Below are positions 17,693 to 24,715 of a DNA stretch of 64,000 bases, one piece after another. The DNA comes from Candidatus Latescibacterota bacterium. Its GTDB lineage: Bacteria > Krumholzibacteriota > Krumholzibacteriia > G020349025. Under the pieces are notes generated by a model, which did not search any database, was not told where the DNA came from, and saw nothing but the letters and a program-made list of their open reading frames with translations. The position numbers and the translations under genes are program-made. Positions within the stretch are counted from its first letter, which is position 1. Each line of letters opens with the position of its first letter. The DNA lies in the NCBI GenBank assembly GCA_020349025.1, contig CP070763.1, forward strand, positions 1,521,499-1,585,498. The letters are read 5' to 3'.

Positions 17693-17790
17693 GGGGCCAG
17701 GTACGAGAAGTCTGCTAGGGGGACTTGACTGCTTGGTTGGGATGCGACGCGACTCAGCACGATCTCACCGGCGTCTCGGTCAAGTCTGAT
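17693..17790 (+). ncRNA. Candidate small structured RNA
   Basis: Downstream of the orphan promoter, GACTTGAC (17722-17729) is perfectly complementary to GTCAAGTC (17779-17786), extendable by G-U pairs. A nested GACGC/GCGTC stem lies inside with a loop of about 20 bases. No tRNA features (no GTTCRA arm) and no open reading frame. No known family recognised; the minus-strand copy would fold equally well as a structure downstream of tatA. Confidence 0.25.
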
Positions 17791-17831
17791 GATCCGACAC
17801 CTCCAGGAGAACCGGACCTGGCCTCAACACA

Positions 17832-18041
17832 TCAGCTCTTCGCCGACTTCGCGTCGTCATCGGAGATCGCTTTCTGCTTCGGCTCCTCCTCTTCCTCCTC
17901 TTCGCGCAGACTCTTCTTGAACCGCTTGATGCCGAGCCCCAGGCCACGCCCGATCTCGGGGAGTCGACTCGCTCCGAAGAGCAGGAGAATGAGCAGCGCA
18001 ATCAGCATCAGCTCGGTGGGACCCAATCGACCGCAGGTCAT
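17832..18041 (-). CDS. tatA: Sec-independent translocase protein TatA/TatE
   Basis: 69 residues: one N-terminal transmembrane helix (ELMLIALLILLLFGASRLPEIG), the FGASRLPEIGRGLG hinge with its conserved Phe-Gly, an amphipathic helix (IKRFKKSLREE) and an acidic tail with seven Glu in a row. This is the pore-forming component of the twin-arginine pathway. The start ATG 18041 follows AGGAAGGA; the longer frame upstream runs into the moaC 3' region. tatB and tatC are not in the window. It is 31 bases after moaC, suggesting co-expression with molybdenum-cofactor genes. Confidence 0.92.
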   Translation of the reverse strand: MTCGRLGPTELMLIALLILLLFGASRLPEIGRGLGLGIKRFKKSLREEEEEEEPKQKAISDDDAKSAKS

Positions 18042-18072
18042 GCGGAAATCCTTCCTCTGGGGACAATCCGGT

Positions 18073-18561
18073 TCAATCGTCGCTCCGGGTCCAGTGGCCA
18101 CTGCGGCCGCCGGACTTCTCGATCAGCTCGATCTCCTCGACGCGAATGCCGCGCTCTACGCTCTTGCACATATCGTAGACCGTGGCCGCGGCGATCGACA
18201 CCGCAACGATGGCTTCCATTTCGGCGCCCGTGGCTGCGCGACACGCAACGCTCGCTTCAATCGTCACGCCACAGCGCTCGCGATCGACGCGCACGTCGAC
18301 GTCGACGTGATCGAGTGGCAACACGTGGCAGAGCGGAACGAGGTGCGGCGTCTGCTTTGCGGCCTGGATCCCGGCCAAGCGTGCCACCGCAAGAACGTCG
18401 CCCTTCGCGAGCGCGCCGTCCGCGACCAGCTCCAGCGTGGACGCCGCCATGCGCACGAATCCGCTGGCACGCGCGCGACGCGGGCTGGCTGGCTTTTGGC
18501 CCACGTCGACCATGCGCGCTCGTCCCTCGCGATCGAGATGCGTGAGCTTCCTTTTCATCAT
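18073..18561 (-). CDS. moaC: Cyclic pyranopterin monophosphate synthase
   Basis: Second step of molybdenum-cofactor synthesis, with MoaA. 162 residues from ATG 18561, which overlaps the mobA stop (ATGA). Conserved segments are LTHLDREGRARMVDVG at the N-terminus, the catalytic TPHLVPLCHVLPLDHV region, TGAEMEAIVAVSIAAATVYDMCK and the C-terminal LIEKSGG. moaA, moaE and moeA are not seen in the window. Confidence 0.95.
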   Translation of the reverse strand: MMKRKLTHLDREGRARMVDVGQKPASPRRARASGFVRMAASTLELVADGALAKGDVLAVARLAGIQAAKQTPHLVPLCHVLPLDHVDVDVRVDRERCGVTIEASVACRAATGAEMEAIVAVSIAAATVYDMCKSVERGIRVEEIELIEKSGGRSGHWTRSDD

Positions 18562-19166
18562 GTCACCCGGCGCCTGGCGATGTACTGCGCCCACGCGTCT
18601 GCCGTGTTGATGTTCTGAAGCGTTGAGATCTCCATCGGGCCGGGCTCCCACGGCGCCAGTCGGGCGCGCTGCACCCAGGTGCGTGCCGTGAGTCCCCACT
18701 CGGGGCGCATCGCCGCGCGCAAATCTCTATGCCACAACGAGGGCAGAGGCTCGAGCCCCCGAGCCTCATCCAGCCGCGGGCAGCTCCCCAAGGCACCGGT
18801 TCGCTGCGCCGTGTGCCACAGCGCCGACAGCAGCGCGGGTCCGACGTCCGGCATGTCGCACGCGAGCAGCAGTCGCCACGCGGGACCGCTCGACTCGAGC
18901 ACGGTGCGAATGCCATGAACGAGCGCGTGCTCCGGCGTCGCGTCGCACAGGAGCGGCATCCCGAGATCGCGATACTCCGACTCCCGCTTCACGACCAGAC
19001 TGACCGACGCGACGTGGGGCGCGAAGCGCCGGGCCAGAACTCGCGCGACTGCTTCGCCATCCAGCTCCAAGCGCGCCTTGCTATGCCCCATGCGCCGGCT
19101 GGCTCCACCCGCGAGGATGTAGACGCCGACGTCGCGCGCAGCGGGGAACGGTGCATCCGCAACCAT
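18558..19166 (-). CDS. mobA: Molybdenum cofactor guanylyltransferase
   Basis: 202 residues from ATG 19166, with GGGAGGAG just upstream; frames beyond it look non-coding. The nucleotidyltransferase signature is at the N-terminus (YILAGGASRRMGHSKARLELDG), followed by LLLACDMPDVGPALL carrying the metal-binding Asp. It attaches GMP to molybdopterin to form the bis-MGD cofactor. It is coupled to moaC by a four-base overlap. Purine-transferring relatives (MocA) share the fold, but the gene order supports MobA. Confidence 0.88.
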   Translation of the reverse strand: MVADAPFPAARDVGVYILAGGASRRMGHSKARLELDGEAVARVLARRFAPHVASVSLVVKRESEYRDLGMPLLCDATPEHALVHGIRTVLESSGPAWRLLLACDMPDVGPALLSALWHTAQRTGALGSCPRLDEARGLEPLPSLWHRDLRAAMRPEWGLTARTWVQRARLAPWEPGPMEISTLQNINTADAWAQYIARRRVT

Positions 19167-19188
19167 GCTCCTCCCTCGTGCCCCTTCG

Positions 19189-19217
19189 ACTATACACCCC
19201 AGCGAGCACTGCATCAG
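19189..19217 (-). promoter_or_regulatory. Candidate promoter of mobA-moaC-tatA
   Basis: TATAGT (19194-19189) lies 17 bases after CTGATG (19217-19212) in the divergent region shared with the GT87 gene. The -10 is good, the -35 weak. Confidence 0.35.
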
Positions 19218-19223
19218 CCGAGG

Positions 19224-19252
19224 TTGCCACCCGGAACGCCTTCTTCTATCCT
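19224..19252 (+). promoter_or_regulatory. Promoter of the GT87-like gene
   Basis: TTGCCA (19224-19229), 17 bases, TATCCT (19247-19252). The predicted start near 19259 precedes the TTG start codon by about 19 bases. It overlaps the minus-strand mobA promoter region. Confidence 0.5.
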
Positions 19253-19277
19253 GCCCGCTCGTCCGCTGGAGGTGGAC

Positions 19278-20537
19278 TTGAAGGCCGGCACCGCGCAACC
19301 GGGAGCGGGATTCGCCCGTGCGCTCCTGCTGCTCCTCCTCCTCTACTTCGCGCTGGCCGGTCTTCTGCGCCCGCTCCTGCGACCCTACGTCTACTCCGAT
19401 TTCGTCACCTTCTACAGCGCCGCCGAAGCGTTCGCCGAAAGGCGCAGCCCGTACGCGCTCGACTCGTTGCGGCGTGCGGACACGGCCTTCGAGGGCTGGG
19501 TTGGGCGTTACTTCTACCCACCCCCGTTCGCCGCGGTGATCATGCGACCGTTTCTGCTCCTCCCGTTCGACCTCGCACGGCGTCTCTGGGTGCTGGTCGA
19601 AGCGGCAGCCTACCTGAGCGCGGCCGTCGTCTTGGGCAAGCTCGCCTTCGGCACCCTGCGCCTGCCGCACTGGGCGGCGCTCGGCCTCCTCTTTCTACCC
19701 TTCGCGCCTTTTCATCTCGACCTCAAGCTCGGCTCCGTGTCGGGGGTCCTGCTGCTCCTCCTCACGCTCTTCCTGCGGGCCTACCAGCGCGGCCACGCCT
19801 GGCGGGCGGCCGGGGCGCTGGCGGCCGCCATCTTGCTGAAGGTGGCGCCGGCGTTCCTCTTGGCCTACCTGTTCTTGCGCGGCGAGCGGCGACTGGTCGG
19901 GCGGACGCTGACCATGCTGGCCGCCTACGTCGTTGCCACGCTTCCCTGGTCGGGAACCACCGCGTACACGGAGTACGTGACCCGAGTGATCCCGTATCTC
20001 GCCACGGCGAACTTCTCCTGGTTCACGAACCAATCGATCGATGCCGTCTTCTGGCGGCTGTTCATGCCGAATCCCGACACCACGCCGTGGGTGGAGAGCG
20101 CTCTCCTGTACCGTCTCGGAACCCTCCTGCTCGGCGCTGCCATCGTCGTCGCTCTGGTGCGCGTGGCGCGACGCCGGAAGGGCATGCAGCGCGACGCCTG
20201 GGGGCTGGGTCTGGCCCTCGTGGCGAGCCTCCTCCTGGCAAGGGTCACTTGGGAGTACATGGTCGTCTTGACGCTGCCGAGCTTCGTTCTCTGGTTGCGC
20301 GCCGCGTGGAACGGCGAGGTGAAGCAGCCACTTCTTTGGGGGGCCGGCATCGCGTACGCCTTGTGTGCGCTGCCCTTCCCGTACGCATCGGATCCGCTGC
20401 GCTCAGGCGTCGGTCTTCTGCTCGAGGCGCCGCGCTTTTGCGGCATGCTCCTGGCGTTCGGCGTTGGTTGTGGTTCGCAGAATGTGTCCGGTGCCAGCGG
20501 ATGCGGGGCACCTCGGCAAAGCTCGGAACCGATCTAG
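19278..20537 (+). CDS. GT87/DUF2029-type membrane glycosyltransferase
   Basis: 419 residues from TTG 19278, five bases after GGAGG; no ATG fits. It is a polytopic membrane protein with roughly ten hydrophobic helices. The first extracytoplasmic loop carries YVYSDFVTFYSAAEAF and GRYFYPPPFAAVIMRP, typical of GT87 (polyprenyl-phosphate-mannose-dependent) transferases. An Asp in the first loop is the usual catalytic base of the fold. It probably moves a sugar from a polyprenyl donor in the envelope. The last two dozen residues are encoded by the left arm of an inverted repeat and look unlike the rest of the protein. Confidence 0.75.
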   Translation: MKAGTAQPGAGFARALLLLLLLYFALAGLLRPLLRPYVYSDFVTFYSAAEAFAERRSPYALDSLRRADTAFEGWVGRYFYPPPFAAVIMRPFLLLPFDLARRLWVLVEAAAYLSAAVVLGKLAFGTLRLPHWAALGLLFLPFAPFHLDLKLGSVSGVLLLLLTLFLRAYQRGHAWRAAGALAAAILLKVAPAFLLAYLFLRGERRLVGRTLTMLAAYVVATLPWSGTTAYTEYVTRVIPYLATANFSWFTNQSIDAVFWRLFMPNPDTTPWVESALLYRLGTLLLGAAIVVALVRVARRRKGMQRDAWGLGLALVASLLLARVTWEYMVVLTLPSFVLWLRAAWNGEVKQPLLWGAGIAYALCALPFPYASDPLRSGVGLLLEAPRFCGMLLAFGVGCGSQNVSGASGCGAPRQSSEPI

Positions 20538-20663
20538 CTGGCGTAGGTGAGCCGATGCAACCGGGGCGCAGGGATCGCCCGGGTCACGGTCTGGTGCCGG
20601 TAGTAGCGCCGCAGCCGTGTGCGGCTGGGTCTCGGAGTGCGAGACATTCTACGAACCACAACC
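20466..20663. repeat. 198-base segment bounded by inverted repeats
   Basis: The arms GGTTGTGGTTCGCAGAATGT (20466-20485) and the reverse complement of 20644-20663 match at 19 of 20 bases, with a few more matches inward. The left arm is inside the GT87-like gene. The right arm abuts the stop codon of the convergent peptidase gene. The interior contains further small hairpins. It could be a MITE-like remnant or a long RNA stem; no target duplication is evident. Confidence 0.55.
20612..20645. terminator. Two tandem hairpins between convergent genes
   Basis: CAGCCG-TGTG-CGGCTG (20612-20627) and GTCTCG-GAGTG-CGAGAC (20629-20645) are perfect six-base stems lying between the convergent GT87 and peptidase genes. 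No U-run follows on either strand, so if they terminate transcription they do so imperfectly or with Rho. Confidence 0.35.
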
Positions 20664-23138
20664 CTAGCGCAGGAGCAGCAGACGCCGCGTCCAGGTCTGC
20701 GAACCGACACGCAGCCGTGCCACGTAGTGACCGGACGCCACGCCGCGACCCGTATCGTCGCGTCCATCCCAATCGACCGCGTGGCGACCAGCGGGCCTCG
20801 TTCCGGACCAGAGGCGGCGCACACGCCGCCCCCTCACGCTGACCACGTCGAGCTCTGCATAAGCCGAATGCTCGAGCTCGAAGTGCAAGCGGGTCGATGG
20901 ATTGAACGGGTTCGGGGTGGCCACGTCGAGGAAGGTGCGCGCCGACACTTCGACCACCCAGGGACCCCAGAGGCGCTCTCCATCGCGATCGGCGCCGCGA
21001 AGCAGGAGCACGTGCCGCCCCGGCTCGAGCTGGAATGGAAGCCGAACCTCGCCCGGCATGGTGACGCGCGTGCTCGCTACCAGGCGGTGGCGACGACTGC
21101 CCCACTCCTCCGCGACACCGAGTGCGGAGTCTCTGACGTCGAGCGCGCGTGTCCACACCTCGAACAGTGCATCCGAGCTCGAGGCCACGCGCCAGCGCAG
21201 CTCTGCACGTCGCCCTTCAACGTGGACTCGTATGTCGCTGATTCCGACGGCAACGACCTCGGGGATGTAGAACCAGGCGAGGTCGCTGTCGCTGCGCTGA
21301 CCCTCGGCGTCGACTGCCGTGACGCCGTACGCGAACAGCCCGGGGCGCTCAGCCACCAGTGTGTAGGTCGTGTCCCGCACGTCGGGAACGAGCACACGCC
21401 GCGTCTCCGTGAGCGTCTGCGCCACGTCGAGACGGGCACGCAAGGCGACATCGGTGGGAGAATCGGGATGCGCATCGATGCGCACCGCCACGTCGACCCG
21501 CTCTCCAGCGAAGCGAGCCGCGTCGAAGCGCGCCGTTCGCGCCAGCCAACCGGTGATGCCCGCACCCTGGTTGCGGCCGGTCGGATTGGCCTCGCGTGTC
21601 ACCTCACCCGACAGCGACACCCACGCCCCGGAACCGAGGCGCCGCACTTCGACATAGGCGTAATCCCAAAGCGGCTCGAGTCGCGTCTCGAGATCCAGAA
21701 CGAGGTCGCCGCCGCTCGGAACGCGCAAGTCGCTGGCGACGAGGGTGCGGCCGCTCGCATGCAGCGTCGTCGAGGTCCCTTTCGGCGGGCTCGGTTGCCC
21801 GATCGGATCGATCTCGAAGATCTCGAAGTGATCGATCGGATTGTGCTCGTCCCCGGTGTCGCTCCAGCTCATGTAGATGATGCGAGGATCCTCCCCATCC
21901 TGGACTGCCGTGAGAAGTGGTGGCGGAGGGGGCGTCGCTGCGCGCACGTTGTCCGCGACGCGGATGGCGTACAGGTTCAACGACAACAGCAGTTCGCAGG
22001 TTGGACGGATCAGATCTTCAGAGGGCCAGAAGCCTCCCTGCGCCATCGAGTTGAGCTCGACCGTGAAGGAGAAGGTGCGGGTCTCCTTGGCGTCGTTGCG
22101 CTCGCCGTACATGTAATCGCCGAAGGCTCCGTTGGTGATGTAGATCGCGCCGGAATAGGCGTTGCCGGGCCGGTAGCCGCTGTCGCGCACCATGCTGTCG
22201 GCCAACGCCACGAAGACGCTGTGATCCGGGGTCACCATGTTGCGGGTCCAGCCCCACGGGTAGAGGAGAAGCTGACCGAAAGAGTGGTAGCTGATCGCAA
22301 GTTTGAACTCCTGTCTCTCGCTGAGCCTGCGGATGGCGTCACTTTCCGGCTCCGAGAAGGCGTGGCTGCCGCGATAGGTTTGGCTCAGAGGATCGGGGGA
22401 GCTGCCCGTGTCGTCGAATCCCCACAGGTAGGAGTAGTTGCGGTTCAGGTCCACGCCCATCACGTCGTCACCGAGACGTCGTCGATTCTTGCGCCAGCCT
22501 GGCTGAAGCTGCGTCTCCTCCTGGTAGACGTGGCCATCGGCATTCAGCAACGGCACGATCCAGATCTCGCGCTCGTCGACCAGCTGCGTCGTCCGTGGCG
22601 CCCGCCCATACTGCTCGAGCAGGTGTCTTGCGACGTGCAGCGGCACCTCCACCGACATCAGCTCGCGCGCGTGATGGTTGCCGACGATGAGGACGTCGGC
22701 CTCCGCGGGATCGTCGAAGCTGGCGTCGTCGGAGATCTTGAGCGCCGGGATGTCGCGCCCTTCTAGACTCTGACCGATCACTTCGAGGCGCGTGATGCTC
22801 GGGAAGGTGGCGTGCAACGACTCCAGCTCCGCGACCGTCTCGCTCCAAGTGTGGTAGAGCCCCAGACCCGGGATCTCCTGTAGCTCGCGCAGCCGCGCTT
22901 TCCAGTCCGGCTCCACGGTGGAGAACGTGAAGCTGCGCTCGCGCAGCCGCCGCATGTCGTCGCGGCTCGCAATCAGGTAGGTGAGGCCACTCTGCGGATC
23001 GTGGCTGACGAGCTCGAGGCCGAGCCCCTCGAGCTCACGGAGCGTCCACGGGCTCGTCGGATGCACGGCGATCAGGCTGTTCGCCACCAGCTCGCACGGG
23101 ACGAGAAGCAGCATGAGGAGGAACGAGAGGGTGCGCAC
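20664..23138 (-). CDS. Secreted M14 zinc carboxypeptidase with FlgD-like C-terminal domain
   Basis: 824 residues from GTG 23138, which has GGAGG eight bases upstream and gives a clean signal peptide (VRTLSFLLMLLLVPCELVANS). The M14 catalytic domain spans about 95-390. Its zinc ligands are His156 and Glu159 (GNHHAREL) and His285 (SYHSFGQ); DLNRNY is the substrate-binding motif and Glu361 (FTVEL) the catalytic acid. Beta-rich modules follow. The end is an FlgD-Ig/T9SS-like module (TPNPFNPSTRLHFEL ... GRRVRRLWSG ... GRGVASGHYVARL), typical of secreted proteins of FCB-related lineages. A secreted or surface protease; substrate unknown. Confidence 0.88.
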   Translation of the reverse strand: MRTLSFLLMLLLVPCELVANSLIAVHPTSPWTLRELEGLGLELVSHDPQSGLTYLIASRDDMRRLRERSFTFSTVEPDWKARLRELQEIPGLGLYHTWSETVAELESLHATFPSITRLEVIGQSLEGRDIPALKISDDASFDDPAEADVLIVGNHHARELMSVEVPLHVARHLLEQYGRAPRTTQLVDEREIWIVPLLNADGHVYQEETQLQPGWRKNRRRLGDDVMGVDLNRNYSYLWGFDDTGSSPDPLSQTYRGSHAFSEPESDAIRRLSERQEFKLAISYHSFGQLLLYPWGWTRNMVTPDHSVFVALADSMVRDSGYRPGNAYSGAIYITNGAFGDYMYGERNDAKETRTFSFTVELNSMAQGGFWPSEDLIRPTCELLLSLNLYAIRVADNVRAATPPPPPLLTAVQDGEDPRIIYMSWSDTGDEHNPIDHFEIFEIDPIGQPSPPKGTSTTLHASGRTLVASDLRVPSGGDLVLDLETRLEPLWDYAYVEVRRLGSGAWVSLSGEVTREANPTGRNQGAGITGWLARTARFDAARFAGERVDVAVRIDAHPDSPTDVALRARLDVAQTLTETRRVLVPDVRDTTYTLVAERPGLFAYGVTAVDAEGQRSDSDLAWFYIPEVVAVGISDIRVHVEGRRAELRWRVASSSDALFEVWTRALDVRDSALGVAEEWGSRRHRLVASTRVTMPGEVRLPFQLEPGRHVLLLRGADRDGERLWGPWVVEVSARTFLDVATPNPFNPSTRLHFELEHSAYAELDVVSVRGRRVRRLWSGTRPAGRHAVDWDGRDDTGRGVASGHYVARLRVGSQTWTRRLLLLR

Positions 23139-23202
23139 GGGGGATGCCTCCACGCTCGGCGTCTGGCGCTCGGCGGCTGTGTCGGAAGTGTGCTCCGTAC
23201 GC

Positions 23203-23231
23203 AAGTTACGGGGTTGGCGAGGGGGGCGCAA
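23203..23231 (-). promoter_or_regulatory. Weak candidate promoter of the M14 peptidase
   Basis: TTGCGC (23231-23226), 17 bases, TAACTT (23208-23203). Each box keeps only three consensus bases, but the spacing matches better promoters in this window. Confidence 0.25.
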
Positions 23232-23276
23232 GCCTTTGGCGGCAATGAGGTTCCGTGGAGCCTGCGGGCGTCGCGC

Positions 23277-24092
23277 TCAGCAGTTCTCGGAGCGCTTCGT
23301 TTGCGCGAGACGCGCTTCCTCACTGCCGGGGAAGCGCCGGATCAGGTCCTCGAAGACCTCGCAGGCGTCGGAGTTGCGGCCGAGGTGCTGCAGGCAGAAG
23401 CCGGTCTTGAGCAGCGCTGCGGGAACCTTGTCACCGGTCGAGAATTGCTCCGGGACCTTGCGAAACTCGCTCAGAGCCTGCTCGTAATTACCCTGATCGT
23501 AGTAAGTTTCACCGATCCAGTATTGCGCGTTGTCAGCCAGCTCGCTCTCGGGAAACTGCGACAACACCTCTTCGAACCCCATGAGTGCGAGCCCGTGGTT
23601 GCCGCGTGTGAGGTCCTGGTACGCGGCGTCGTAGAGGGAGCGCGGTGTGACTTGCGTCTGCGGCGCCGTGTCGCCGCTCGCTGCCGCCGAGCCGGCAGCA
23701 GCGCCCGCAGCGGCGCCGGCTGCCAATGCTGCCCCGGGACTGATCCCCTGCTCGTAGCGCAAGCGATCCTTGAGCTCGCGGATCTCCGCGTTGGCCGCGT
23801 CGAGCTCCGACTGCACGGCTTGCAGCAGGCGCTCGACTTCGGTGAGCCGGTCCTGGTTGCTGGCGCGCCGGTTTCGAACCTCGCGCGTCTGCTCTTCGAC
23901 CAGGGTGCTCAGGCTGTCCACGACTGCGGAGAGCCGCTCCTGCGAGCGCTCCAGCGTCGCCACCTGATCTTGTAGCCGCGCGGTATCCAGCTGCACCTGC
24001 TTGAGCTGCTTGCTGTTGCAGCTTGTTACAAGCAAAAAGGCGGTTGCCACAACCGCCCACGGCTTCCCCATGCGTGGTCGCACCCTGCGCAT
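23277..24092 (-). CDS. cpoB: CpoB/YbgF-like Tol-Pal system lipoprotein
   Basis: About 271 residues. A lipoprotein signal (AVVATAFLLVTSC) is followed by a coiled coil (about 30-130, KQVQLDTARLQDQVATLERS onward) and an Ala/Gly-rich hinge. The C-terminal TPR domain contains YWIGETYYDQGNYEQALSEFRKV and GRNSDACEVFEDLIRRFP. This is the architecture of CpoB/YbgF, which links Tol-Pal constriction with peptidoglycan synthesis. Start ATG 24092 gives a basic n-region; ATG 24071 is an alternative. It follows pal directly, closing the tol cluster. Unlike E. coli CpoB it appears to be lipid-anchored. Confidence 0.85.
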   Translation of the reverse strand: MRRVRPRMGKPWAVVATAFLLVTSCNSKQLKQVQLDTARLQDQVATLERSQERLSAVVDSLSTLVEEQTREVRNRRASNQDRLTEVERLLQAVQSELDAANAEIRELKDRLRYEQGISPGAALAAGAAAGAAAGSAAASGDTAPQTQVTPRSLYDAAYQDLTRGNHGLALMGFEEVLSQFPESELADNAQYWIGETYYDQGNYEQALSEFRKVPEQFSTGDKVPAALLKTGFCLQHLGRNSDACEVFEDLIRRFPGSEEARLAQTKRSENC

Positions 24093-24166
24093 TCCATCCC
24101 ACGAACGCTCGGGTGCCGCGGTGACGGGGGCCGTGGCGCGAACGACCCCCGTACCCGGCACCGCTC

Positions 24167-24673
24167 TCATTTCACCACGAAGTGGGCGCGGCGATTCTGC
24201 GCCCAGGCTTGCTCGTTGCTTCCTGTCGCGAACGGTCGGCTCTCGCCGTAGCTGATCGTGTCGATTCGCATCGACTCCACGCCGTAGCTGATCAGGAAGT
24301 CCTTCGCGGCGATCGCGCGCCGGTCGCCGAGCGCCAGGTTGTACTCGTGCGTGCCGCGTTCGTCGCAATGACCCTCGATGAGGATCGTGGCGCCGCGGAC
24401 CTCCATCAGCTTGCTCCCGTTCTGAGTCAGCGTCGCCTCCGCATCGCTGCGTATCTCCGACTTGTCGAAATCGAAGAAGACGTCACCCAGATCGCCCTGC
24501 ATGAGCTCGGGCTCGGGTGGCGGCGGCGGTGGCGGCGGCGGTGGTGGCGGTGGCTCAGGTGGCGGCGGCGCCGGAGCCGGCGGCTCCGGTGGTGGTGGCG
24601 GCTCGCCTCCGCATCCACCCATGATTCCGAGACTCACGACAGCCACGAGGCTGACGAGAAGAATCCGACGCAT
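24167..24673 (-). CDS. pal: Peptidoglycan-associated lipoprotein Pal
   Basis: 168 residues from ATG 24673 with GGGAGGT upstream. The signal peptide ends in a lipobox (GGC). An extremely proline-rich spacer of roughly 35 residues follows, including a run of 13 prolines. The OmpA-like peptidoglycan-binding domain then has FDFDKSEIRSDA, the GHCDERGTHEYNLALGDRRA signature and a C-terminal AQNRRAHF. Pal ties the outer membrane to peptidoglycan and docks TolB, encoded just upstream. Confidence 0.94.
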   Translation of the reverse strand: MRRILLVSLVAVVSLGIMGGCGGEPPPPPEPPAPAPPPPEPPPPPPPPPPPPPEPELMQGDLGDVFFDFDKSEIRSDAEATLTQNGSKLMEVRGATILIEGHCDERGTHEYNLALGDRRAIAAKDFLISYGVESMRIDTISYGESRPFATGSNEQAWAQNRRAHFVVK

Positions 24674-24715
24674 CTGGATCCGACCTCCCTCTGACAAGGC
24701 GTCCCGCGAGACGTG

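Larger units (their letters stand above)
17293..17831. other. 539-base gene-free gap
   Basis: No credible protein-coding gene is visible on either strand. The gap holds an AT-rich patch (about 17536-17580), a plus-strand TTGACA/TAGGTT promoter-like pair at 17658-17686 and a structured segment at 17722-17786. I could not find a convincing promoter for the ChaN-fold gene in it. Confidence 0.6.
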
